A stretch of DNA of 54,386 nt from CAYNKA01 sp964397655 (GCA_964397655.1 CAYNKA010000021.1:1-54386); one strand, 5' to 3'; shown: positions 24,640 to 33,928, counted from the stretch's first letter. The notes: generated from the sequence alone by a model not told the origin. Numbers and translations: made by a program.

Positions 24640-25629
24640 ATGTTTCCGTCCATCGTCATCGACAAGGCCAGCGACATACCCGCATATCGGCAGGTAATCG
24701 AGCAGATCACGATCCTCATCAAGAACGGATCGCTGAATCCCGGCGACCGCCTGCCTCCGGAACGGGATCTCGCCGACCGGCTCGGAGTCGCCCGAGGGAC
24801 CATAAAGAAGGCATACGAGGATCTCGCGAGGCATCAGGTCCTGGACGTGAGCCAGGGAAGGGGGACCTTCGTGAGTTATCGTCAGGACTCGGTCGAGCCC
24901 GGAAGGAAGGAGAGGGCGTCCCGGCTCATCGACGAACTGCTCACGAACCTGGAAGGCCTCAGGTTCTCCTACCGCGAGATCAAGAACCTCATCGACATCA
25001 AGATCCTCGAGCGGGAGGAAAGGAGCGAGGGCCTTTTCGTCGCGGCCGTAGACTGCAATCCGGAATCCCTCGCGATGTACCGGAAACAGCTTTCCTTTTT
25101 TTCCCGATTGTCCATCACGCCCTTCCTCCTCGACGACCTCGTGCGCGATCCGGATCCTGGGAAACGTCTCGGTGAGTTCGAGATCGTATTCTCCACGTCC
25201 ACCCATTACTCCGAGCTCATCGGACTGGTGCCGGCCCTGAAGGAAAGGATCGTCCAGGTCGTCGTGTCGCCGAGCCAGGAAACCATCATCAGCCTCGCGT
25301 CGATGTCCGCGAATCAGCGGGTGGGGATCGTGTGCGAGAGCCGGCAGTTCATGCAGATCATCAGGAACAAGCTCAAGGATTTCCGCGTTCCCGCCGGAGC
25401 GATCAGCCATCTCTTCCTGTCCGAAGGGAAGGACCTCTCCTCGTTCATAGCGGACAAGGACGTGGTCATCGCGCCTTCCGGCTTTCCGCTCGACATCCGC
25501 AGGGAGGACAAGGCCGGTTTCCAGGCCTTCACCGACAGGGGAGGGAGACTCGTCTTCTTCGATTACCGCATCGAGCGCGGCTCGCTCCTGTATCTCGAGG
25601 AGAGGATCAAGGCCCTCCTCGATTCCTGA
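24640..25629 (+). CDS. GntR-family transcriptional regulator
   Basis: The 329-residue product has an N-terminal winged HTH of GntR type ('SLNPGDRLPPERDLADRLGV', 'ARGTIKKAYEDLARHQVLDV', 'GRGTFVS', residues ~10-80). The longer C-terminal part has no aminotransferase (MocR) or UbiC-type (HutC) signature and looks like an alpha/beta sensor domain (e.g. 'VQVVVSPSQETIISLASMSA'). It heads the glutamate mutase operon, 13 bases before glmS, and palindromes lie on its promoter. It is therefore probably an autoregulated repressor that senses a pathway metabolite. The ligand is unknown. Confidence 0.85.
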   Translation: MFPSIVIDKASDIPAYRQVIEQITILIKNGSLNPGDRLPPERDLADRLGVARGTIKKAYEDLARHQVLDVSQGRGTFVSYRQDSVEPGRKERASRLIDELLTNLEGLRFSYREIKNLIDIKILEREERSEGLFVAAVDCNPESLAMYRKQLSFFSRLSITPFLLDDLVRDPDPGKRLGEFEIVFSTSTHYSELIGLVPALKERIVQVVVSPSQETIISLASMSANQRVGIVCESRQFMQIIRNKLKDFRVPAGAISHLFLSEGKDLSSFIADKDVVIAPSGFPLDIRREDKAGFQAFTDRGGRLVFFDYRIERGSLLYLEERIKALLDS

Positions 25630-25642
25630 AGACGGAGGTCCT

Positions 25643-26101
25643 ATGAGCGGACAAGGGAAGGTCCCGGCGGGGCGGGGTCCCGCGAACATCGTCCTCGGCG
25701 TAATAGGCTACGACTGCCATTCCGTCGGGAACAAGATCCTCGACGCGTTCTTCACCGAGGAGGGCTTCAAGGTCACGAACCTCGGCGTCATGGTGAGCCA
25801 GGAGGAATTCATCGACGCGGCGATCGAGACCGAGGCGGCCGCGATCCTCGTCTCCTCGCTCTACGGCCACGGTCTCATAGACTGCCAGGGCTTCAGGGAA
25901 AAATGCATCGAGCGCGGCATCGACGACGTTCTCCTCTACGTGGGCGGGAACCTCGTGGTGGGAAAGACCGACTTCCGCGAGGTGGAGGCGAAATTCCTGG
26001 CCATGGGCTTCGACCGCGTCTTTCCCCCCGACGTGGACCTCAGGGAGGCGTCGCGCATGCTGATGGACGACATCGAGGCGAGGAAGGCCGGACGGAGATG
26101 A
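25643..26101 (+). CDS. glmS: Glutamate mutase sigma subunit (methylaspartate mutase S chain)
   Basis: The 152-residue B12-binding subunit carries the base-off/His-on motif D24-x-H26-x2-G29 (GYDCHSVGNKIL), the SSLYGHG loop and the later VGGN. With GlmE it converts L-glutamate to L-threo-3-methylaspartate by a radical carbon-skeleton rearrangement using adenosylcobalamin. It has about 10 extra residues at the N-terminus. GGAGG precedes ATG 25643. The stop overlaps glmL by ATGA. Confidence 0.96.
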   Translation: MSGQGKVPAGRGPANIVLGVIGYDCHSVGNKILDAFFTEEGFKVTNLGVMVSQEEFIDAAIETEAAAILVSSLYGHGLIDCQGFREKCIERGIDDVLLYVGGNLVVGKTDFREVEAKFLAMGFDRVFPPDVDLREASRMLMDDIEARKAGRR

Positions 26102-27549
26102 GGCCCGAACGCGTGATCGGCGTCGACATCGGCTCGACCTATACGAAGGGAGCCCTCTTCGAGTTCGAGGGAAGGAGTCTCCGCGCGGTGCGGCGCGCCT
26201 CGCATCCCACCACGCAGGACGACCTCTCGCGGGGCTTCGGTCTCGTGGCCGCTGAACTGCTGGGTGTTTGCTGGGACGGAAGGCTCGATGCCCTGGACCG
26301 AGGCGTCCCGATCAGGTTCTCGTCCTCCGCGAAGGGAGGGCTGCGCGTAGCCGCCCTCGGGATCGTGCCGGACCTGACTCTCCAGGCCGCCCGGCTCGCT
26401 TCCTGGTCCGCCGGATCGAGGATCGTCGGCACCTCTTCCTACCGACTCACGCGGGAAACTCTCGAGGAACTCCTCCTGGGCCGGCCCGACATCATTCTGC
26501 TCACGGGCGGAACCGACGGCGGGAACGAGCGCTTCGTGCTCGGCAACGCGGGGCTCATCGCGGAATCCTCCTTCGAGGGGACGGTGATCTATGCGGGCAA
26601 CAGCGCCGCCGCCGGCGATGTTGCCCGCATCCTCGCTCGCAAGACCTTCGTCGCTGCCGAGAACATCCTCCCCGAGATAGGGACCATGAGGATCGAGCCC
26701 GCCCGCGAGGCGATCCGGCGGATCTTCCTCGACACCATCATCCGCGGGAAGGGCCTTGACGCCGTGAGGAAATTCTGCGGCGCCGACCCGAAGCCGACTC
26801 CTCTCGGGGTCTTCGACCTCGTGCGCGCGATCGGCGAGCTTTACCCGGAGTGGAAGGACTTCTGCGTGATCGACCTCGGAGGCGCCACAACGGATTTCTA
26901 CTCCTCGGGCGAGGCCTTCCGGGCCGAGGACGGCGTCGTTCTCAGGGGCCTCAAGGAGCCCGCGGTGAAGCGCACGGTGGAGGGTGACCTCGGGCTCAGG
27001 GTGAGCGCGGAGTCGCTCTTCCTCACCGCCCGGGCCTGGCTCGAGAAGGAGACGCCGCGGGAAGGCCCGGACTTCGCCGCTCTCGAATCCTGGGTCGACC
27101 GTATCAGGCGGGATCCCGAGCTGCTTCCGGGAAACGCGGTCGAGGAAGCCTGCGACGCCCTCCTCGCCGCCGCCTGCTCGTACTTTTCGGCCTTCAGGCA
27201 CGCGGGTTTTTTCCAGGAAAGCTGGACTCCCGTCGGGAAGATCTTCCTCCAATCGGGCAAGGACCTCAGGCACTACGGCAGGATCGTCGGCACCGGAGGC
27301 TATCTTTCGAGGACCGTTATCCCGGCCTCCTTTTTCCGCGCGTTCGGCGAGGCGGCCCCGTCCGCGGACGGCCGCATCCCGCTGCTTCCCCGGAAATTCC
27401 GCTATTTCCGAGATTCCTCGTATCTCTTTCCCCTCCTGGGAAACCTCGTCGAAGACTGGCCCGATGAGACGGCCGCCTGCGCTCTCGCGGGCCTCGAGGA
27501 GAGCGAACACGGTTCCGCGCTCGCGGACCGAAGGATGGAACAAGCATGA
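26098..27549 (+). CDS. glmL: GlmL/MutL, ASKHA-fold reactivase of glutamate mutase
   Basis: The 483-residue product starts at ATG 26098 in the glmS stop. It has the actin/HSP70-like ATPase motifs GVDIGSTYTKG (phosphate 1) and VIDLGGATTDFYS (phosphate 2), with 'IILLTGGTDGGN' between them. This protein lies between the two mutase subunits in known glutamate mutase operons and is thought to exchange damaged cobalamin. Length is normal. It overlaps glmE by 4 bases. Confidence 0.93.
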   Translation: MRPERVIGVDIGSTYTKGALFEFEGRSLRAVRRASHPTTQDDLSRGFGLVAAELLGVCWDGRLDALDRGVPIRFSSSAKGGLRVAALGIVPDLTLQAARLASWSAGSRIVGTSSYRLTRETLEELLLGRPDIILLTGGTDGGNERFVLGNAGLIAESSFEGTVIYAGNSAAAGDVARILARKTFVAAENILPEIGTMRIEPAREAIRRIFLDTIIRGKGLDAVRKFCGADPKPTPLGVFDLVRAIGELYPEWKDFCVIDLGGATTDFYSSGEAFRAEDGVVLRGLKEPAVKRTVEGDLGLRVSAESLFLTARAWLEKETPREGPDFAALESWVDRIRRDPELLPGNAVEEACDALLAAACSYFSAFRHAGFFQESWTPVGKIFLQSGKDLRHYGRIVGTGGYLSRTVIPASFFRAFGEAAPSADGRIPLLPRKFRYFRDSSYLFPLLGNLVEDWPDETAACALAGLEESEHGSALADRRMEQA

Positions 27550-29003
27550 AGACCCCCACGATACCGAGAATGACGAAAAAGGAGCTTCTCGCCGCGCGGC
27601 AGGAGGTCCTCGCCTCCTGGCCAACGGGAGCGGAAGTCGTCTCGCTCGACGAGGCGTTCGCCTATCAGAGGTCCATACCCGAGGCGAAGCGTTTCGCGAG
27701 GGCCATGCGCGAGGCCAAGGAGAAGCGGCGGCTCCTCCTCCAGCCGAGGGCGGGGGTCGCGCTCATAGACGAGCACATCAAGCTCCTGCGCTACCTCGAG
27801 ACCGCGGGTGAGGCGGACCTCCTCCCCACGACGATCGACGCCTACACGAGACAGAACCGGTACCAGGAGGCAGCAGCGGGGATCGAGAAATCGGTGAACG
27901 CGGGCACGAGTCTCCTCAACGGCTTTCCAGCGGTGAACCACGGGCCCGCGGGCTGCCGCCAGGTGACCGAGGCGGTGTCGAAACCCATCCAGGTCCGGCA
28001 CGGAACGCCGGACGCCCGGCTCCTCGCGGAGATCACGCTTTCCGCCGGTTTCACGAGCTTCGAGGGAGGCGGCATCTCCTACAACATCCCGTACGCGAAG
28101 AAGGTCCCCCTCGAGAAGTCGATCCGGGATTGGATGTACGTGGACGCCCTCGTCGGCCTCTACGAGGATGCGGGAATATCGATCAATAGGGAACCCTTCG
28201 GGCCGCTCACCGGCACGCTCGTTCCTCCCTGCATCGGGCACGCGGCGGCGATCCTCGAAGGGATCTTCGCTCTAAGCCAGGGGGTCAGGTCCCTCACCCT
28301 CGGCTACGGCCAGGGCGGGAACCTCGTCCAGGACACCGCGGCGATCCGTTCGCTCAAGGAGCTCGCCGCTGAGTACTTCGAGACCGAGGGCTTCGAGAGC
28401 TACGACCTCACCACGGTCTTCCATCAATGGATGGGGGGCTTCCCCGAGGACGAGGCGAAGGCCTTTTCCGTCATCGCCTGGGGAAGCACCGCGGCGGTCT
28501 TCGCCGGGGCCGAGAAGGTGATCGTGAAGTCGCCGCACGAGGCCATGGGCATTCCGACGAAGGAAGCTAACGCCCAGGGGCTCCGGGCGACGCGGCAGAC
28601 CGTGAGCATGCTCCGGGACCAGAAGCCGCCCGAAACGCCCGAGCTCCTCAGGGAGACCGAACTCATCAAGCGGGAGACGCGCTCCATCCTCGAGGCGGTG
28701 AGGCGGCTCGGCGATGGCGACTGGGTGAGGGGAACGGCGGCCGCCTTCGAGTCCGGAGTCCTCGACGTGCCCTTCGCCCCCTCGGTCTACAACCGGGGAA
28801 AGATTCTGCCGGTGCGTGACGACGAGGGCTTCATCCGCATCTACAGCCCGGGACAGGTCCCTTTCGACAAGGAGGTCCTCGATTTCCACCGGGCGAGGCT
28901 CGCGGAGCGGGCCAAGTCGGAAGGAAGGGCCGTCTGCTTCCAGATGGTCACCGACGACATCTATGCGATCAGCAAGGGAAATTTGGTGGGGAGGCCGAGA
29001 TGA
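27546..29003 (+). CDS. glmE: Glutamate mutase epsilon subunit (methylaspartate mutase E chain)
   Basis: The 485-residue catalytic TIM-barrel subunit binds glutamate. Signature blocks are 'NGFPAVNHGPAGCRQV', 'VRHGTPDARLLAE', 'SFEGGGISYNIPY', 'TLVPPCIGHAAAI' and 'LTLGYGQGGNLVQD', where the arginines bind the substrate carboxylates. Length matches the clostridial enzyme (about 483). ATGA overlaps tie it to glmL and to the ammonia-lyase gene, so subunit ratios are likely coupled by translation. Confidence 0.96.
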   Translation: MKTPTIPRMTKKELLAARQEVLASWPTGAEVVSLDEAFAYQRSIPEAKRFARAMREAKEKRRLLLQPRAGVALIDEHIKLLRYLETAGEADLLPTTIDAYTRQNRYQEAAAGIEKSVNAGTSLLNGFPAVNHGPAGCRQVTEAVSKPIQVRHGTPDARLLAEITLSAGFTSFEGGGISYNIPYAKKVPLEKSIRDWMYVDALVGLYEDAGISINREPFGPLTGTLVPPCIGHAAAILEGIFALSQGVRSLTLGYGQGGNLVQDTAAIRSLKELAAEYFETEGFESYDLTTVFHQWMGGFPEDEAKAFSVIAWGSTAAVFAGAEKVIVKSPHEAMGIPTKEANAQGLRATRQTVSMLRDQKPPETPELLRETELIKRETRSILEAVRRLGDGDWVRGTAAAFESGVLDVPFAPSVYNRGKILPVRDDEGFIRIYSPGQVPFDKEVLDFHRARLAERAKSEGRAVCFQMVTDDIYAISKGNLVGRPR

Positions 29004-30238
29004 AAATAAGCAAGGTGATGTTCGCGCCGGGAAAGTCGGCGTTCTTCTTCGACGACCAGAGGGCGATCAAGGGGGGCGCGGCGCACGACGGCTTCACCTA
29101 CGTGGGCAGCCCCGTGACGCCGGGCTTCGGCCGCATCCGCGAGGCGGGCGAGAGCATCTCCGTCCTTCTCGTGCTCGAGGACGGAAGCGTCGCGCAGGGG
29201 GACTGCGCCGCGGTCCAGTATTCCGGGGCGGGCGGAAGGGACCCGCTTTTCACCGCAGCTGCCTACATCCCGGTACTCGAACGCGAGCTCCGGCCCCTCC
29301 TCGAAGGCAGGGAGGTCTCCGGGTTCCGCGCCCTCGTGGCCGAGCTTTCCTTCCTCGAAGAGGGCGGGCGGAGGCTCCACACGGCGCTCCGCTACGGCCT
29401 GACCCAGGCCCTTCTCGACGCGAGGGCGCTCGCCACGCGAAGGCTCATGTGCGAGGTCGTCGCAGAGGAATGGGGGCTTCCCCTCGTCGCGGAGCGGGTC
29501 CCCGTCTTCGGCCAGACCGGGGACAACCGCTACGAGAACGTCGACAAGATGATCCTGAAGCAGGTGGAAGTCCTTCCCCACGGCCTCATCAACAACATCG
29601 ATGAGAAGCTCGGGCGGGACGGGGAGAAGCTCAAGGAGTACGTCGCCTGGCTCGCGAAGCGGTCCGCGAAACTCAAGGTGCGGGAGGACTACCTTCCGGA
29701 CTTTCACATCGACGTCTACGGCACGATCGGCATCGCCTTCGATTTCGATTTCGACAGGATCGCGGACTACCTCGCGTCGCTCGAGAAGCCCGCAGGAGGT
29801 CACGAGCTCTACATCGAGGGGCCCGTGGACATGGAGGAGAAGGGCAGGCAGATCGAGGCCCTCGGCAAGATCAGGGCGCGGCTCGACCGGCTCGGCTCGC
29901 GGGTGAAGATCGTTGCCGACGAGTGGTGCAACACCTACGAGGACGTGGTCGAGTTCACGGACGCGAAGTGCTGCCACATGGTGCAGATCAAGACCCCGGA
30001 CCTCGGCGGAATCCAGAACATCGTCGAGAGCGTCCTGTACTGCAGGGCGAACGGCATGGAGGCCTACCAGGGCGGCACCTGCAACGAGACCGACGTGTCG
30101 GCCCGGGCCTGCGTGCATCTCGCCATGGCGGCGCGGCCGGAGCGGATGCTCGCCAAGCCGGGCATGGGCTTCGACGAGGGCTTCATGATCGTGAACAACG
30201 AGATGGAAAGGATCGTCGCCGTCCTGAAGGCGCGCTGA
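29000..30238 (+). CDS. mal: Methylaspartate ammonia-lyase
   Basis: The 412-residue enolase-superfamily enzyme removes ammonia from 3-methylaspartate to give mesaconate. Metal ligands are visible in FHIDVYG, YIEGPVD and IVADEWC; the catalytic lysine is in VQIKTPDLGG and the histidine in VLPHGLINN. Length matches the clostridial enzyme (413). Together with glmS/glmE it covers the first two steps of the methylaspartate pathway of glutamate fermentation. Mesaconase and citramalate lyase are not in this window. Confidence 0.96.
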   Translation: MKISKVMFAPGKSAFFFDDQRAIKGGAAHDGFTYVGSPVTPGFGRIREAGESISVLLVLEDGSVAQGDCAAVQYSGAGGRDPLFTAAAYIPVLERELRPLLEGREVSGFRALVAELSFLEEGGRRLHTALRYGLTQALLDARALATRRLMCEVVAEEWGLPLVAERVPVFGQTGDNRYENVDKMILKQVEVLPHGLINNIDEKLGRDGEKLKEYVAWLAKRSAKLKVREDYLPDFHIDVYGTIGIAFDFDFDRIADYLASLEKPAGGHELYIEGPVDMEEKGRQIEALGKIRARLDRLGSRVKIVADEWCNTYEDVVEFTDAKCCHMVQIKTPDLGGIQNIVESVLYCRANGMEAYQGGTCNETDVSARACVHLAMAARPERMLAKPGMGFDEGFMIVNNEMERIVAVLKAR

Positions 30239-30272
30239 GCGCTGAGGCGACGGAGAACAAAGGAGGCTGCCG

Positions 30273-31259
30273 ATGTCGGACGAGAGCGCGAGGAGGAATC
30301 CCAAGTCCTTCACGCAGCGCTTCAGCTACCACGAGACCCTCATCTACTCCACCTACTACGCCCCGAGGGGAAGGCTCCGCCTCTACGTCCTCGGGAGCGA
30401 GCTCGCGCGCAGGTACCTCTATCCCCAGGACCTCCTCGTGGGCATCATCGGCGCCGAGGGTTCGGGAAAGTCCACCCTCATCCGCGGGCTCTTTCCCGGC
30501 CTGGAGCTCACGAACGACGACGACGGGGTGAACGTCCGGCCCGCCCAGATCTATTCCTTCAGCCCGGAGGATTATTTCGCCCCGCATACCTTCCACATCG
30601 ACGTCCGGTACGAGCTCGCCTTCAAGCAGAAGTATCAGATCGCGGAGGCCGTCTCCCAGGTGGTGAGCCACGGAAGGCGCGTCGTCGTCGAGCACTTCGA
30701 CCTCCTCCACGAGACCCTCGGCTACAACGCCCAGATCATCTTCGGCATCGGCGAGGAGGTCATCGTGACCCGGCCCTCGGTCTTCGGCCCCTTCCCGCGG
30801 AGCATCAAGGCCGTGGTGGACAAGACCATCAAGTACCGGCTCATGGCCCATTCCGCCGAGGACATCACGAGCTACGTCCTCGAACGCGACTACAAGTACA
30901 CGCCGCCCGTGCTCCATTCCGACGTGAAGCACGGCTTCGTCATCAGCTTCCCGGAGCGGCCGGACATTCCCATAGCCGACATCGAGTCCAAGGTGAAGGA
31001 GATCATCTCCCGGGACCTCCCCATCACCATAGCCGGCGAGGACCGCATCAAGATAGGCGACCACGAGATCTACTGCACCGGGACCCGCACCCACGTGAAG
31101 TCGGCCGGGAAGATCGAGAATTTCAGGCTCCTCAAGGATTACAAATTCGACCCCATCACCAAGGACTGCCTCCTCGTCGGCATCGTCGGCCGGAAGGAGG
31201 TCGCGGGCTTCGAGGACATCAACGAGCTTCTGGAACCCGACGAGGCGAAGCGGCACTAA
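30273..31259 (+). CDS. P-loop protein with AlaX-like C-terminal domain
   Basis: The 328-residue product has a Walker A GAEGSGKST (residues 60-68) and, near 260-290, a segment 'IYCTGTRTHVKSAGKIENF' resembling the editing-domain block of AlaRS/AlaX proteins ('CGGTHV.NTGEIG'), though with C-x5-H spacing instead of C-x3-H. I recall this family as 'alanine-tRNA synthetase second additional domain' proteins, which lack aminoacylation parts. AAAGGAGG precedes ATG 30273, 34 bases after mal, so it is the last gene of the glm operon. Its role is unknown. It could edit mischarged tRNA or act as an NTP-dependent helper of the mutase. Confidence 0.65.
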   Translation: MSDESARRNPKSFTQRFSYHETLIYSTYYAPRGRLRLYVLGSELARRYLYPQDLLVGIIGAEGSGKSTLIRGLFPGLELTNDDDGVNVRPAQIYSFSPEDYFAPHTFHIDVRYELAFKQKYQIAEAVSQVVSHGRRVVVEHFDLLHETLGYNAQIIFGIGEEVIVTRPSVFGPFPRSIKAVVDKTIKYRLMAHSAEDITSYVLERDYKYTPPVLHSDVKHGFVISFPERPDIPIADIESKVKEIISRDLPITIAGEDRIKIGDHEIYCTGTRTHVKSAGKIENFRLLKDYKFDPITKDCLLVGIVGRKEVAGFEDINELLEPDEAKRH

Positions 31260-31286
31260 CGCTCGCCGTGTCCGTACGACGAGCGT
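31259..31286. repeat. Inverted repeat after the glm operon
   Basis: ACGCTCG (31259-31265) and CGAGCGT (31280-31286), with an inner CGT/ACG pair. It overlaps the stop codon of the P-loop gene and is followed by A5, not T, so it is at best a poor terminator on the plus strand. It may stabilise the mRNA 3' end. Confidence 0.5.
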
Positions 31287-31422
31287 AAAAAGCTGCTCCG
31301 GTTAACCGGTCCCGCAAACGGATTCTTGCAGTCCCCTTCTCGACTCATTTCTTTTTGCGTATACTCTAGATGAATAAACTTTTCATCAAAGCGGCGGCTC
31401 GAATTCCGGCGTAGTAAGAGGC

Positions 31423-32232
31423 ATGAGCGTGCTGGATACCTTGAGAATTTTTAACGAATTGAAGGAAAGCATCCCCTCCGCCGCCGCGGAAAAAATCGCG
31501 GAAATCTTCGGGAACGCCTATGATGAACTCCGAGACTCGGCCACGAAGGCTGACTTTACGGAACTGAAGGAAGGGCACGATCGTTTGGAAGCCCTTCATG
31601 CGCAAACGCAAAAAACCATGAACGAACTGGCGGAGGCACAGAAGCGTACCGAGGTCAGAGTGAACGAACTGGTGGAGGCGCAGAAGCGCACCGAAGTCAA
31701 GGTCACAGAACTCACCGAGGCGCAGAAACAAACCGATATCAGGATGAAAGAACTTGTCGTCGCCCAAACGAGGACCGAAAAGGCGGTAAGAGAACTTGCG
31801 AAGGAAATGAAGGACGTTAAAAAGCAACTTGGCGGGATTTCCATGGTCGTGGGTTATGGTATCGAGGACAAGTTGCTGCCCTTTCTCGGTTCCTATGCCG
31901 AAAAGCAGTACGGCATGAAGGTACGTTCTTCGGGCCGACGGAATATCGAATACTCTGAAACCGATTATGACGAAGTGAATCTGTACGCCGAAGGCGAACG
32001 GAACGGTAAACCCTGCTTCCTGATCGGGGAGTGCAAGGCACAGCCCGGGAAAAGGGATGCCGATCGTTTCGTCGTAATGCTCAAACGGTTGCAAAAGGTC
32101 CTAAAGGGCGAGCTTTTTCCTATTTTGGTCGGTTATACTTTTCCGCCGCAAGTGGAGCGCTATGTCCGCAAGGCGCACCCCGACCTGCGTCTGGTCAAGA
32201 CCTTCGAGTTCGAGTTACTGGCCCGCGGGTGA
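31423..32232 (+). CDS. Coiled-coil protein with PD-(D/E)XK-like domain (DUF3782-type)
   Basis: The 269-residue product has a central coiled coil made of four 14-residue repeats (NELAEAQKRTEVRV, NELVEAQKRTEVKV, TELTEAQKQTDIRM, KELVVAQTRTEKAV). The C-terminal half has nuclease-fold residues: E/D in SETDYDEVNLYAE and E-x-K in IGECKAQPG. This is the plan of DUF3782-like proteins, common as multicopy genes in spirochaetes and cyanobacteria. Activity is unproven. Codon use is slightly more AT-rich than in the neighbouring operon, which may suggest transfer. Confidence 0.75.
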   Translation: MSVLDTLRIFNELKESIPSAAAEKIAEIFGNAYDELRDSATKADFTELKEGHDRLEALHAQTQKTMNELAEAQKRTEVRVNELVEAQKRTEVKVTELTEAQKQTDIRMKELVVAQTRTEKAVRELAKEMKDVKKQLGGISMVVGYGIEDKLLPFLGSYAEKQYGMKVRSSGRRNIEYSETDYDEVNLYAEGERNGKPCFLIGECKAQPGKRDADRFVVMLKRLQKVLKGELFPILVGYTFPPQVERYVRKAHPDLRLVKTFEFELLARG

Positions 32233-32392
32233 TGGGAACGCGGAACCTGCCTCAATTCGCTTGGCATGGGAAGCCTGCTGTTTGCGTGAAATGACAATTT
32301 TTTCACCTTTTTCGTATGGAATTTTAACCTCTCTTCGCCGATACTGTATACCGGATCGAATTCGACCTCGGCTTTCATCCGATATAAAAAAC

Positions 32393-32422
32393 TTGACAGG
32401 TGGAATACGAGGTTGCTATACT
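32393..32422 (+). promoter_or_regulatory. Promoter of first porin gene
   Basis: TTGACA (32393-32398), 18 bases, TATACT (32417-32422). The leader of about 55 bases ends with GGAGG. Confidence 0.7.
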
Positions 32423-32481
32423 GATCCAAAATAGCAGGGGGCCGTTGGCTCTCCCAAAAATTACAACGGAGGATAGGTTTA

Positions 32482-33795
32482 ATGAAAAAGCTTATTATCC
32501 TGGTTTCCATCCTTGTGCTGATCGCCAGCGGCATGGCCTTCGGTCAGCTGACCTACCAAGGAAAAGTCTATTACGGAGTTTTGTCGGATTTCGACAAGGA
32601 ACCCGGCACGGGCTGGGACATCCGCTCGATTTTCACCGCCAAGATCGATGATTTCAACACTGCTCAAATGAGAATCAGGCTGCGGAATTTCGGTCTTTCG
32701 TCGACTTTGAATGATGCTTCAGGTAATTCTTGGGCTAGTTCTTGGTTGCTTTCTTCCGATGCACCCTTCATCGACCGCGCTTGGGTCAGCACCGACATCA
32801 CCGGCGCCCTCGGCATGAAAGACGGCCCCGTTTCCGCCACCCTGTACAGCGGTTTCTGGTGGGACTACCTCGATGACCTTTCCGACGGCGTGACCCCCTT
32901 CGAAGTCGCGGACCTCACCCAGATGGACCTCGGAACCGGCGGCAAGCAGGCCTGTTTCAACCTCAACATGAAAATTGTAAAAATGGTCGATATCCGCGCG
33001 ACTGTTGCTCCGAACAATTTTGCGGGAGGCCCCACTGACGTGATTGGTATTCCGATCAATACTAGTAGTAGTGGCAGTGTTCTTCCTGCTACGAAGACCT
33101 CCACCAGAGGTGGTTGGAAGCTCGTTGGCGGAATGGATCTCCCCGTTGGTCCTGGCAAGCTCTATCCGCAGTTCACCTTCGGTGCTCCTTATGGAGTAAA
33201 AGCAGGAGAGGGCACAATTGTCGCAGCTGCTAAGTACACCCAGACCGCCGGCGATATTGGTCTCACCCTTGTTCCCCAGTTCCGCTACAACCTTGACGCT
33301 GATGTGAACGGTGGAAACATCTCCATGGGTGGTGTTGATGATAAAACTGCGACTTATTACAACCAAGGTGCCTCGGTTCCTTACTTCAATGGGGACGGTG
33401 ATCTTATTCGATATTACTATGCCCTTGCTGGAGCTGTTACTTATCAAAAGCTCGCTACTGTGAAGGTTGGGTTCCTCGGCTACGATGGCTCTCCTGCAAA
33501 CCGCATGGAGGCGAACTTCCTCGTTACTCCGGTTCCCCAGCTTGGTGTCGAAGTCGGTACCGTCCTCAACCTGGATCAGGCTGAATATGAAACTGCCGAA
33601 GGAAAGAGCGCTCTTCAGTGCATCGATCTTGGCGCCTTCATCATGGCCGGAAAGACCAGAATTAAGGTTGGCTATATAGCTCTCGGCAAGAAGAATTACT
33701 ATGATCCGGTCAATCAGGACCTCTCCGAAGTTGGTCGCGGCGCGAGCCACGGTGAAAAGGGCGGTATGTATTTCGAAACCCTCGTTAGCTTCTAA
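32482..33795 (+). CDS. Outer-membrane beta-barrel porin-like protein, copy 1
   Basis: The 437-residue product has a signal peptide (MKKLIILVSILVLIASGMAF, cut near GQ). Alternating hydrophobic strands follow, with a terminal aromatic strand ending in phenylalanine (YFETLVSF), as expected for barrel insertion. It shares blocks with the next gene (AKIDDFNTA, LLSSDAPFIDRA, SPFEVADL-like PFEVADL, NNFA/NDFA), so the two are tandem paralogues. Gly/Ser/Asn-rich segments, e.g. residues ~185-205, look like surface loops and use AT-richer codons. It probably forms a diffusion pore. Spirochaete-specific family, function inferred from topology only. Confidence 0.75.
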   Translation: MKKLIILVSILVLIASGMAFGQLTYQGKVYYGVLSDFDKEPGTGWDIRSIFTAKIDDFNTAQMRIRLRNFGLSSTLNDASGNSWASSWLLSSDAPFIDRAWVSTDITGALGMKDGPVSATLYSGFWWDYLDDLSDGVTPFEVADLTQMDLGTGGKQACFNLNMKIVKMVDIRATVAPNNFAGGPTDVIGIPINTSSSGSVLPATKTSTRGGWKLVGGMDLPVGPGKLYPQFTFGAPYGVKAGEGTIVAAAKYTQTAGDIGLTLVPQFRYNLDADVNGGNISMGGVDDKTATYYNQGASVPYFNGDGDLIRYYYALAGAVTYQKLATVKVGFLGYDGSPANRMEANFLVTPVPQLGVEVGTVLNLDQAEYETAEGKSALQCIDLGAFIMAGKTRIKVGYIALGKKNYYDPVNQDLSEVGRGASHGEKGGMYFETLVSF

Positions 33796-33822
33796 TACGC
33801 CAAGTTTATAAGGAGAAATCCG

Positions 33823-33858
33823 ATCCTCCTCTCTAAAAAGAGAGGAGGATTTTTTTTC
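33823..33858 (+). terminator. Intrinsic terminator of first porin gene
   Basis: ATCCTCCTCTCT (33823-33834) pairs perfectly with AGAGAGGAGGAT (33839-33850) around AAAA, followed by a run of nine T. Confidence 0.93.
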
Positions 33859-33899
33859 CGAAAGATTACTCAGATAAAACCTACGAGACTGTACCCGTC

Positions 33900-33928
33900 T
33901 TGCACAATTTCTACGTTTCTGTTATAAA
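33900..33928 (+). promoter_or_regulatory. Promoter of second porin gene
   Basis: TTGCAC (33900-33905), 17 bases, TATAAA (33923-33928). With the terminator upstream, the second porin is an independent unit. Confidence 0.6.

Noticed and set aside
25936..27624. 562-codon open frame opposite glmL
   Set aside because: Antisense shadow with no domain; glmL is well supported.
31300..31320. Short palindrome around ggttaacc after the glm operon
   Set aside because: Too short, with no promoter element or gene at a useful distance.
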